Positions 1 to 5,241 of a stretch of 14,465 nt of DNA are shown piece by piece. The stretch spans positions 1 to 14,465 of the forward strand of contig CAZHGM010000022.1 of NCBI GenBank assembly GCA_964532145.1, written 5' to 3'. Source of the stretch: JAPUDQ01 sp964532145. GTDB lineage: Bacteria; Patescibacteriota; Saccharimonadia; Saccharimonadales; Saccharimonadaceae. Position 1 is the first letter of the stretch. Each line of letters starts with the position of its first letter. The position numbers were made by a program, and so were the translations under genes. Under the pieces are notes generated by a model. That model had not been told where the DNA came from and did no database searches. It worked only from the letters and a program-made list of their open reading frames with translations.

Positions 1-114
1 ATTAGGCGCTACAACAGCAACTCCCATCAAGCCGCCGACGCCGATCGCTTTTAGCGTCATATTGATAACATGTTTTGTCGCAGCTCCTCGTCTGTCAGTC
101 TTATAGCTACTCAT
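1..114 (-). CDS. N-terminal part of an unrecognised leftward gene (runs off the window)
   Basis: Reading leftward from the ATG at 112-114, 38 codons stay open to the window edge. The product begins with a short basic hydrophilic stretch (MSSYKTDRRGAATKH) followed by a hydrophobic segment rich in Gly, Val and Ala from about residue 23, which could be a membrane helix or a signal anchor. I do not recognise the family from this fragment. The start is supported by a promoter whose -10 box ends 9 bases upstream of the ATG, giving an almost leaderless transcript, and by an operator palindrome overlapping that -10 box. The gene is therefore probably tightly repressed, perhaps by its own product or by a neighbour beyond the window; that part is inference. 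Confidence 0.7.
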   Translation of the reverse strand, partial: MSSYKTDRRGAATKHVINMTLKAIGVGGLMGVAVVAPN

Positions 115-123
115 ATTACGCAT

Positions 124-153
124 ATTTTAGCACCTGCTAAATAATGTGTACAA
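124..153 (-). promoter_or_regulatory. Leftward promoter with operator inside it
   Basis: On the minus strand a TTGTAC -35 (148-153) and a TAAAAT -10 (124-129) are 18 bp apart. The palindrome TTAGCACCTGCTAA (127-140) covers half of the -10 box and most of the spacer, so a bound protein would block RNA polymerase directly. It drives the partial gene starting at 114. Confidence 0.6.
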
Positions 154-200
154 GGCTCGTATACGGTATCTTCTCCATGACTATACCCCTGAAGATTAAT

Positions 201-229
201 TTTACGCATAAATTAGCAGGTGCTAAAAT
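201..229 (+). promoter_or_regulatory. Rightward promoter, mirror image of the leftward one
   Basis: TTTACG (201-206) and TAAAAT (224-229) are 17 bp apart, with the operator palindrome 213-226 in the spacer and overlapping the -10 box. No gene begins just after it; only a 5-codon reading frame from 230 and an 8-codon one from 257 follow. It may feed the transposase at 319 as an upstream, repressible promoter, or its original gene may have been lost. Confidence 0.4.
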
Positions 230-279
230 ATGCGTGAAATTGATTAAAAGAACAAAATGAAAGAAAAGGCAATTATCCC

Positions 280-308
280 TTGACGCCATAACACCTCTGT
301 AATATACT
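280..308 (+). promoter_or_regulatory. Strong promoter of the transposase gene
   Basis: TTGACG (280-285) and TATACT (303-308) are separated by exactly 17 bp. Predicted transcription starts about 3-4 bases before the ATG at 319, so the mRNA is nearly leaderless. Confidence 0.75.
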
Positions 309-318
309 AATAACAGAT

Positions 319-1164
319 ATGAAGTTCACCATCAAAGAGTTTAATGAGAAGTTCCCGACCAGTGACGCTTGTTTAGATTATCTCTGGCAAATCCACTTTA
401 CAGATAAGCCCTGTGAGAAGTGTGGTCTGCTCGAAGGCTTCCATATACTACCGAAACGTCCCGCCTACCAATGCGAATGTGGCAATCAAATATACCCTCT
501 GGCCGGCACACCATTTCACAAGAGCACTACCGATCTACGCACCTGGTTTTTAGCTATCTTCTTCATGACTAATACTCGTTCAGGCATGAGTGCTCTGCAG
601 TTCCAGCGGATTAGCGGCGTCACCTACAAAACCGCTTGGCGCATATTCAAGCAAGTCCGTCTCATGATGACCGACGATGAAACACCACTAGCTAATGACG
701 TTGAAGTAGACGAAGCCTACATGCACCCGAATCCACAAAAGCGAAGTACGGCTAAACCACACAATAGCCAAGTCATGTTCGGCATGGTAGAGCGTGGCGG
801 ACGCGCAAGGATTAAGCACGCCAAAAGCTCCGGTGTTCGTGTGCTTGTTCCAGAAATCCAAAAGAATATTGGTAAGACTGCTACGATCTACACGGACGAA
901 TATGGCTCATACCGCTTACTAAAGCGACGCGGCTACCAACATAAGACTATCAACCACAGCAAGCAAGAGTATGTCGTTGGCCATGTGCATACCCAAAACG
1001 TCGAGAATTTTTGGAGCCAATTTAAACGTGGTATTTACGGCGTCTACCATCACTGCGATCCAAAATATTTGCAACAGTATGCCAACGAGTATGCTTTCAG
1101 GTACTCGAACCGCAAGAGTGATACGCCAATGTTTGAGTTGGTTTTGGCAAAATCTAGTAAATAA
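319..1164 (+). CDS. IS1595-family (ISXO2-like) DDE transposase
   Basis: This 281-residue protein has the full IS1595 layout. An N-terminal zinc ribbon (Cys32, Cys35, Cys52, Cys54) is followed by a helix-turn-helix stretch (about 70-115) and an RNase H-like catalytic domain. The catalytic acids are visible as Asp131 (VEVDEAY) and Asp193 (IYTDEYGSY). The third site lies in the family motif HTQNVENFW (224-232), followed by KRGIYGVYHH and the C-terminal EYAFRYSNR signature. Nothing is truncated, so it should be an active cut-and-paste enzyme by sequence. Oddly, no terminal inverted repeat is visible on either side: the stop is only 9 bp from the end of the convergent Nudix gene, and upstream lies an ordinary promoter. 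Either it is a fixed, possibly domesticated transposase gene, or the ends are degenerate. Confidence 0.92.
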   Translation: MKFTIKEFNEKFPTSDACLDYLWQIHFTDKPCEKCGLLEGFHILPKRPAYQCECGNQIYPLAGTPFHKSTTDLRTWFLAIFFMTNTRSGMSALQFQRISGVTYKTAWRIFKQVRLMMTDDETPLANDVEVDEAYMHPNPQKRSTAKPHNSQVMFGMVERGGRARIKHAKSSGVRVLVPEIQKNIGKTATIYTDEYGSYRLLKRRGYQHKTINHSKQEYVVGHVHTQNVENFWSQFKRGIYGVYHHCDPKYLQQYANEYAFRYSNRKSDTPMFELVLAKSSK

Positions 1165-1173
1165 AAGTACTCT

Positions 1174-1575
1174 CTAGATAGATTCAACACAGACTTTATA
1201 GACCATCTTCTCAAAAATGTCCGTACTTGATTCAAGAGATTTCGGATCAATAAAACGGATATCCGTTACACCTTCACCTTTTGTAAAAGGCTGCTTAGAA
1301 TCAACAGTTACGTTATAGACAACCCACAACAGCCAAGCCTTTTTGTTTTCAAGATAAAACGTATAGCACGCAGAAGTCTGATCTATGCTTGCCGATTCAA
1401 CGCCTAGCTCTTCTTTTAGCTCACGACGCACGCCATCGATCGGATTCTCTCCGTGATCCAGCCCACCACCGGGTAGACTCCAGGTATCTTGATTCTCTTT
1501 GACGACGAGAATCTGGTTTTGCTCATTTTTCACAAGTGCTTTCACGGAGACGCGGTAAAAAGTGTTCGGATACAT
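1174..1575 (-). CDS. Nudix hydrolase (MutT/ADP-ribose pyrophosphatase type)
   Basis: The 133-residue product is a single-domain Nudix enzyme that should cleave a nucleoside diphosphate linked to another moiety. The Nudix box GX5EX7REUXEEXGU is complete at residues 37-59 (GGLDHGENPIDGVRRELKEE... up to LGV), with the metal-binding REXXEE at 51-56. The preceding WSLPGGG is typical of MutT-like members. The substrate cannot be read from the sequence. The ATG at 1573-1575 lies 11 bases after a TATGAT -10 box (1587-1592, minus strand); I see no good -35. The gene converges on the transposase with 9 bp between stops and has no recognisable terminator. Confidence 0.93.
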   Translation of the reverse strand: MYPNTFYRVSVKALVKNEQNQILVVKENQDTWSLPGGGLDHGENPIDGVRRELKEELGVESASIDQTSACYTFYLENKKAWLLWVVYNVTVDSKQPFTKGEGVTDIRFIDPKSLESSTDIFEKMVYKVCVESI

Positions 1576-1701
1576 AAGCTAATGGTATCATAGCTCACTT
1601 CTATGATGCATAGAGATAGCGCGTCTCAGAGCTTGAAAGCAAGCTACTCCAGTAAGCCATCGTGATTAAACTACACTGACCTAGCTCCAGTACAAGAAGG
1701 A

Positions 1702-1866
1702 TTAGCTGCGTTTTTTCTTTTTGCCAAACTGTTTAATAATATCTACGAAACGTTCTTTTCCCTTGGGATGATCTAGTTCTACCTTCTCAAGCTTAATACG
1801 TTCTTCAACCTTCTTCCGCCAGTCCTTATTCGTTTTGCTGGGCTTTGGTGACTTCTTTGATTCCAT
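1702..1866 (-). CDS. Small basic protein of 54 residues, function unknown
   Basis: An ATG at 1864-1866 opens a 54-codon frame ending in TAA at 1702-1704. The product is highly charged and rich in lysine (about 16 of 54), starting MESKKSPKPSKTNKDWRKK and ending in a basic run KKKKRS. The central part (residues about 18-45) looks helical and amphipathic. I do not recognise it. Support for a real gene is the ordered composition, the clear stop, and a TATACT -10 box (1874-1879, minus strand) 7 bases before the ATG, the same leaderless arrangement as several neighbours. It could bind nucleic acid, given its charge, but this is a guess. It runs divergently from the large RNA locus, so it may be functionally linked to it. 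Confidence 0.6.
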   Translation of the reverse strand: MESKKSPKPSKTNKDWRKKVEERIKLEKVELDHPKGKERFVDIIKQFGKKKKRS

Positions 1867-1873
1867 AATTACT

Positions 1874-1879
1874 AGTATA
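1874..1879 (-). promoter_or_regulatory. -10 box for the 54-residue protein
   Basis: TATACT on the minus strand, 7 bases before the ATG at 1866. No convincing -35 hexamer is seen at the expected distance. Confidence 0.45.
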
Positions 1880-1939
1880 TACGTTGTGAGTCACATATTA
1901 GATATTATGGCTCGAGGGTATAATTGCCAAAGAAAATAG

Positions 1940-1968
1940 TTGACAAAAACTAATAAAGGTGATACTAT
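1940..1968 (+). promoter_or_regulatory. Promoter of the large structured RNA, with an inverted repeat over the start site
   Basis: A consensus TTGACA -35 (1940-1945) and a TACTAT -10 (1963-1968) are spaced by exactly 17 bp, placing the transcription start near 1975. A perfect 7-bp inverted repeat, GATACTA (1961-1967) and TAGTATC (1974-1980), straddles the -10 box and start site and could be an operator. This is the best -35 in the window, and no start codon with a credible frame follows it. Confidence 0.75.
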
Positions 1969-1982
1969 GGTACTAGTATCGT

Positions 1983-2008
1983 CATTTGAGGTAGCTTCGT
2001 GTTATCTA
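1983..2008 (+). repeat. 26-nt direct repeat, 5' copy
   Basis: Identical to 2886-2911. It contains a small hairpin (AGGTAGC, loop TTCGT, GTTATCT; 1989-2007) near the predicted 5' end of the RNA. Confidence 0.85.
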
Positions 2009-2372
2009 GTGACCGGTACCTTAACGTATCAGGTAGTAGTATTTGGTCGGATGCCATGCTTATGAATGATCATAAGCATAGTATCCGGCCAAAAGGACGG
2101 ATTTGGTTCAGAAAAGCACCGCGGCCCTCGACAGGGCGTGCATTTCCTTAGCTATGCGAGAAAGGAAGTTATGCTCTGCAGACGCCAGGTTCAGGTCCTG
2201 GTCTGTTTGTAGCAACTCGTGAATTCACCAATACGAGCAGTAGGGTATAGAGTGTTCATCAGAGCAAGGAAGCTTGAGACGAGGCATTATGCGTTCTCAA
2301 CATTGCTTCGAATACACTCACGGACGGCCTGTCCCCCTCGCCCCGTGTCTAGTCACACGGCGGTCCGAACCA

Positions 2373-2395
2373 GAAGGCGGAGCAATCCGCGCGCT
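2373..2395 (+). repeat. 23-nt GNRA hairpin module, copy 1
   Basis: Identical to 2663-2685. The core is GCGGA-GCAA-TCCGC (2377-2390), a 5-bp stem with a GCAA tetraloop of the GNRA kind that often docks into RNA receptors. It is enclosed by the 2365-2375/2472-2482 helix. Confidence 0.85.
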
Positions 2396-2662
2396 GAGCT
2401 TCGGCTCGTGAACCAACAACTGAATATTCCATATCCGAATCAACCCGAAAAGGATGCGTATGCCGCATCAGTTCTGGTTCGGTTGACCCCGAGCCGTATT
2501 CATCCTGTCACTGGGTTAGTGTGACAAACACGATGGAGCGCAGATTGGGGTGCCTCACGGATACCGAATATCATCTATCTGCTAGCACGGCAGTTAGTGA
2601 AAGATAATCACCTCCGGTACACCCAACATCTGCCCTGTGAAGGGGTGCGCCAAATCTGCTAT

Positions 2663-2685
2663 GAAGGCGGAGCAATCCGCGCGCT
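2663..2685 (+). repeat. 23-nt GNRA hairpin module, copy 2
   Basis: Exact second copy of 2373-2395, 290 nt downstream in the same RNA, followed directly by a GCGCT-AGT-AGCGC hairpin (2681-2693) that competes for its last bases. Confidence 0.85.
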
Positions 2686-2830
2686 AGTAGCGCATCGTGT
2701 CTACAACTTCATGCCGTGTGGCGGGGGAGAGAGGATTGTGGTTTCGTAATCACAGAAGACGAGTTGGCCTTCGGGCACCTCTTCAAGTGACCAGCTCTTG
2801 GTCAGCCCTTTCCCCCGCCTTGCGGCGCAA

Positions 2831-2850
2831 CTACTACCCGATACAATAAT
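2831..2850 (+). repeat. 20-nt repeat, copy before the gap (3' strand of the closing helix)
   Basis: Identical to 2909-2928 and runs exactly up to the N gap. It includes most of the 3' strand of the long-range closing helix. Confidence 0.85.
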
Positions 2851-2860
2851 NNNNNNNNNN
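2851..2860. other. Assembly gap (10 N)
   Basis: Ten Ns, probably a placeholder of unknown real length. The sequence just left of the gap reappears 58 bases to its right, so the assembly broke in repeated or variable sequence. Confidence 0.95.
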
Positions 2861-2885
2861 GTCCTACTTCGAAGGGACCTGGAGG

Positions 2886-2911
2886 CATTTGAGGTAGCTT
2901 CGTGTTATCTA
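2886..2911 (+). repeat. 26-nt direct repeat, 3' copy
   Basis: Identical to 1983-2008 and joined, with a 3-base overlap, to the second copy of the 20-nt repeat at 2909-2928. Confidence 0.85.
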
Positions 2912-2928
2912 CTACCCGATACAATAAT
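2909..2928 (+). repeat. 20-nt repeat, copy after the gap
   Basis: Identical to 2831-2850. It leads directly into the terminator region, so it may be the genuine 3' end of the RNA, with the pre-gap copy being the same sequence seen from another contig. Confidence 0.8.
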
Positions 2929-2945
2929 CTTTAAGAGTTAAGAGT

Positions 2946-2964
2946 AAGCCCGAGAGGGCTTTTT
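2946..2964 (+). terminator. Intrinsic terminator of the large RNA
   Basis: AAGCCC (2946-2951), loop GAGA, GGGCTT (2956-2961), with a run of five Ts at 2960-2964. It ends the RNA locus 57 bases before the next gene. Confidence 0.8.
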
Positions 2965-3008
2965 GTCTGCTATATTCCATCTACCATATTCTATACTCTA
3001 ATTTGCTC

Positions 3009-3014
3009 TATACT
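3009..3014 (+). promoter_or_regulatory. -10 box of the exonuclease I gene
   Basis: TATACT 7 bases before the ATG at 3022, so the transcript should be essentially leaderless. A matching -35 is not clear. Confidence 0.5.
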
Positions 3015-3021
3015 AGAGAGT

Positions 3022-4434
3022 ATGGCGCAAACATTTTTCTTCTACGACCTAGAGACAAGCGGCTTTAGCGCTCGCGATGATCGGATCATGCAATTTGCTG
3101 GTCAACGGACTGACATGAATCTCGAGCCTGTCGGCGAACCGATTAATCTCCTCGTCAAATTGTCCGATGATATACTGCCAAGTCCTGACGCGATTATGGT
3201 GACAGGTATCACGCCGCAGTCGACACTTGCGGACGGCTATAGCGAAGCGGAATTCTGCAAACGTCTGATGGACGACGTGTTTACACCTGATACCATCACA
3301 GTTGGATTCAACAATGTCAGATTTGATGACGAATTCATCCGCCATACGTTGTGGCGGAATTTTTACGATCCGTATGAATGGTCATGGAGTGAGGGTCGTA
3401 GCCGCTGGGATATGCTCGATGTTGTACGGATGACACGGGCGCTTCGGCCAGATGGCATTGAGTGGCCAGTCGATGAAACAGGCAAAGCTGTCAATAAACT
3501 TGAGTTATTAGCGGCAAAAAATGGACTGTTGCACACAAAAGCTCATGATGCGCTCAGTGATGTGGAGGCGCTTATTGCACTTGCAAAGCTTATAAAAACT
3601 AAGCAGTCGAAACTATTTGACTATTTACTGGGGATGCGGGACAAGAAAAAAGTTGCCGAGCTGGTATCGTTTGATGATCCTAAACCATTCGTCTATGCGT
3701 CAGGTCGGTACAATCCACTGTATGAGCGCACGACAATTGCCTATCCGCTGGCACCGGGTCCGACACCGGGAACTATTTTGGTGTATGATCTTCGGTATGA
3801 TCCAACAGGCTTTATCGGCGCGAGTGCGCAGCAGCTTGCCAGTATCGCGTTTGCGGATAAGTCCAGACGGCAAGCCGATGATTACCAGGCCCTCCCCGTA
3901 AAGTCGCTGAGCCCCAATAAATGTCCGGCAGTTGCGCCGCTCGGCGTGCTTGACGACGACAGTCGAGTGCGGTTGCAGATTGATATCGCCGCAGTCCAGC
4001 ATCATATGCAGCTTCTTACACAGCATGCTGGTTTTGCTGATGCAGTACGGGAGGCATTTGAAATGCGCGAGCCGTACGAACAAAGTGCGGACATCGAGCA
4101 TCAGCTGTATGCCGGGTTTATTAACGACAAAGACAAAGGCCGCTGCAGCGTTGTTAGGGCGGCCGATGCTACCGAACTTGCCGACTTCAACCCGCAGTTT
4201 GCCGATGAGAGATTAACAGAGCTATTGTTTCGCTACAAGGCCCGGCAGTTTCCCTCAAGCCTGAGCGAATCAGAACATACTCAATGGGAGCAGTATCGTT
4301 CCCAAAAACTGCAGGCAAGATTGCCGGTGTACCTTGATAGTTTAAGCCAGCTTCAGGTGAGCGGTGCCGACAGTTATATCCTTGAAGAATTGCAGCTCTG
4401 GGCTGAGAGTATCGTACCGAGCGATCTAGCTTGA
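3022..4434 (+). CDS. sbcB: Exonuclease I (3'-5' ssDNA exonuclease)
   Basis: At 470 residues it matches the usual ExoI length (475 in E. coli). ExoI degrades single-stranded DNA 3' to 5' in mismatch repair and recombination. The N-terminal DEDDh nuclease domain has Asp9 and Glu11 (FYDLETSG), Asp102 (NNVRFDDEF), His175 and Asp180 (KAHDALSD). All are offset by six from my recollection of the E. coli catalytic set, which argues strongly for true ExoI rather than a generic DnaQ-like exonuclease. The RNFYDPYEWSW stretch is also typical. The rest (about 200-470) corresponds to the SH3-like and C-terminal domains that embrace the DNA. The start fits a TATACT box 7 bases upstream. The stop overlaps the end of the convergent membrane-protein gene by 9 bp. 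Confidence 0.93.
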   Translation: MAQTFFFYDLETSGFSARDDRIMQFAGQRTDMNLEPVGEPINLLVKLSDDILPSPDAIMVTGITPQSTLADGYSEAEFCKRLMDDVFTPDTITVGFNNVRFDDEFIRHTLWRNFYDPYEWSWSEGRSRWDMLDVVRMTRALRPDGIEWPVDETGKAVNKLELLAAKNGLLHTKAHDALSDVEALIALAKLIKTKQSKLFDYLLGMRDKKKVAELVSFDDPKPFVYASGRYNPLYERTTIAYPLAPGPTPGTILVYDLRYDPTGFIGASAQQLASIAFADKSRRQADDYQALPVKSLSPNKCPAVAPLGVLDDDSRVRLQIDIAAVQHHMQLLTQHAGFADAVREAFEMREPYEQSADIEHQLYAGFINDKDKGRCSVVRAADATELADFNPQFADERLTELLFRYKARQFPSSLSESEHTQWEQYRSQKLQARLPVYLDSLSQLQVSGADSYILEELQLWAESIVPSDLA

Positions 4435-4797
4435 GCTGGTAGCGACTTGGTAATCTTGTTTGCTCGTGCGGCGGGATGAGCGTGTACGAGGTGTTGATTT
4501 TTTGGCAGGTGACTTTGAAACTTTTTCCAGAACGTAATCGCGAGCAGAGGCTTTTGCCTGTTTTTGCTGATAGACACGGTCACCGATGTAGAGGGACTGG
4601 CTGCTCAGCCACGTGATTGCGATAGCGGCGGTGACAACAATAAACAGTCCCATGGCCCACATCGGCAGCGAGATATCAGTTCCTGGAATAATGCCGATAA
4701 ATATGAATGCTAGTAGCGCATTGGTTACGTCAGGCACTAGTATCAGTAATGCGACTGCTAAGATTGCTATTGCTAACGCCAATGCTTTTTTGCTCAT
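4426..4797 (-). CDS. Small two-helix membrane protein with a basic tail
   Basis: From the ATG at 4795-4797 the product has 123 residues: two hydrophobic segments (about 4-36 and 46-65), then a hydrophilic lysine/arginine-rich tail (about 75-123, with KSPAKKSTPRTRSSRR). The layout suggests an integral membrane protein whose basic tail faces the cytoplasm and could touch nucleic acid or the inner membrane surface. I do not recognise a family. A longer reading from TTG at 4812 exists, but GAGG lies five bases before the ATG, so I prefer it. A weak promoter (TTTACT at 4854-4859, TATGAT at 4831-4836, spacer 17, minus strand) sits just upstream; the gene could also be read through from the PGPGW gene. 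Confidence 0.75.
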   Translation of the reverse strand: MSKKALALAIAILAVALLILVPDVTNALLAFIFIGIIPGTDISLPMWAMGLFIVVTAAIAITWLSSQSLYIGDRVYQQKQAKASARDYVLEKVSKSPAKKSTPRTRSSRRTSKQDYQVATSSS

Positions 4798-4830
4798 ATA
4801 TACCTCACTCAATTCTATTGAGCTTATGTT

Positions 4831-4859
4831 ATCATATATTAACTAAAATAGCAAGTAAA
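4831..4859 (-). promoter_or_regulatory. Possible promoter of the two-helix membrane protein
   Basis: On the minus strand TTTACT (4854-4859) and TATGAT (4831-4836) are 17 bp apart, about 34 bases before the ATG at 4797. Confidence 0.4.
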
Positions 4860-5183
4860 TTATATAATATGAAAAAGCGTAAGCGAGATGTAAAAACTGA
4901 TCCCGGCGGACACGATGAGCAACAGCGTGCCGAGCAGCCGATGCGACCGATACCAGCAGCCAAATCCGTATATGATTGAGAGAATACGCTTTTTGACCGT
5001 GTCAGCCCAGGCAAATTCTGAGGCGAGCACGGCTATGCCGAGTAAAAACAGTGGTATTCCCCCGGGACCGGGTAGCCAGCCAATTGCTCCGGAGAGCACA
5101 ATGATGGCAACGCCAAGGACAAGTACGAGCGGTTTTCGTACACGAGGGTGAGTTTGTTTCCAGCTGGATTTTAGTTTCTCCAT
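4860..5183 (-). CDS. PGPGW-family membrane protein
   Basis: The 107-residue product carries the family signature GWLPGPGGIPLFLLGIAVLA near residues 32-51, between charged flanks, plus a C-terminal membrane helix (about 83-104). PGPGW proteins are small bacterial membrane proteins of unknown function. The start needs care: an in-frame GTG lies at 5189, but the minus-strand TATACT box (5191-5196) would start transcription near 5184, inside that reading. The ATG at 5181-5183 is then the first usable codon of a leaderless mRNA. The gene diverges from uvrA, with 58 bp between the two starts. Confidence 0.85.
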   Translation of the reverse strand: MEKLKSSWKQTHPRVRKPLVLVLGVAIIVLSGAIGWLPGPGGIPLFLLGIAVLASEFAWADTVKKRILSIIYGFGCWYRSHRLLGTLLLIVSAGISFYISLTLFHII

Positions 5184-5190
5184 TGCCACC

Positions 5191-5196
5191 AGTATA
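5191..5196 (-). promoter_or_regulatory. -10 box that decides the PGPGW start
   Basis: TATACT on the minus strand, 7 bases before the ATG at 5183 and only 1 base before the alternative GTG at 5189, which would therefore not be transcribed. Confidence 0.55.
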
Positions 5197-5202
5197 GCAG
5201 TC

Positions 5203-5232
5203 GTGACACAAGCGGTTATAGCTTGCTATACT
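5203..5232 (+). promoter_or_regulatory. uvrA promoter
   Basis: GTGACA (5203-5208) and TATACT (5227-5232), spacer 18, with the ATG 9 bases after the -10 box. No LexA-type operator is evident, so I see no sign of SOS control. Confidence 0.65.
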
Positions 5233-5241
5233 AGATAAGTT

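Larger units (their letters stand above)
118..235. repeat. Perfect 23-bp inverted repeat carrying two palindromic operators
   Basis: Bases 118-140 are the exact reverse complement of 213-235, with 72 bp between. Each arm contains its own palindrome, TTAGCA-NN-TGCTAA (127-140 and 213-226), and a TAAAAT -10 box facing outward. The arrangement is that of a divergent control region with two copies of one operator, able to bind the same dimeric regulator. The regulator is not identifiable in this window. It could alternatively be the terminal repeat of a very small mobile element, but the -10 boxes favour an operator. Confidence 0.65.
1975..2964 (+). ncRNA. Large, highly structured non-coding RNA (about 1 kb), class not identified
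   Basis: The stretch has its own promoter and terminator and no plausible protein frame. Pairing visible by eye: a closing helix joins 2026-2040 to 2830-2844 (14 pairs, one A-C mismatch). An 11-bp helix joins 2365-2375 to 2472-2482, and a 9-bp GC-rich helix joins 2720-2728 to 2811-2819. Local hairpins include 1989-2007, 2045-2090 (10-bp stem on an 8-bp stem), 2116-2141, 2179-2205, 2216-2237, 2274-2300, 2321-2367, 2453-2469, 2506-2526, 2681-2693, 2737-2754 and 2788-2804. Tetraloops: GCAA at 2382-2385 and 2672-2675, UUCG at 2400-2403 and 2770-2773. A helix 2441-2445 with 2481-2485 would make a pseudoknot. Size and complexity resemble GOLLD, ROOL and OLE; I do not see the core motifs of RNase P RNA, tmRNA or group I introns. 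The 10-N gap leaves the 3' part uncertain. Confident that it is a structured RNA, not about its class or function. Confidence 0.8.

Noticed and set aside
127..140. CIRCE-like heat-shock operator (TTAGCAC...GTGCTAA)
   Set aside because: CIRCE has TTAGCACTC and GAGTGCTAA separated by nine bases; here the half sites are two bases apart and no chaperone gene follows.
236..318. Left terminal repeat of an insertion sequence
   Set aside because: No stretch longer than a few bases matches the reverse complement of the region after the transposase.
2185..2201. tRNA T-arm-like hairpin (CCAGG-TTCAGGT-CCTGG)
   Set aside because: The loop breaks the TTCRANY rule and no acceptor, D or anticodon arm fits around it.
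2491..2499. Group II intron domain V-like start (GAGCCGTAT)
   Set aside because: The matching 3' strand and the AGC/bulge pattern of domain V are absent, and no intron-encoded reverse transcriptase is near.
2219..2524. 101-codon open frame inside the RNA region
   Set aside because: It has no Shine-Dalgarno site or promoter at its start (GTG), an implausible composition, and it lies across RNA hairpins that explain the sequence better.
1983..2911. CRISPR array suggested by a 26-nt direct repeat
   Set aside because: Only two copies, about 900 bases apart, no spacers and no cas genes; the repeats belong to the RNA ends and the assembly gap.
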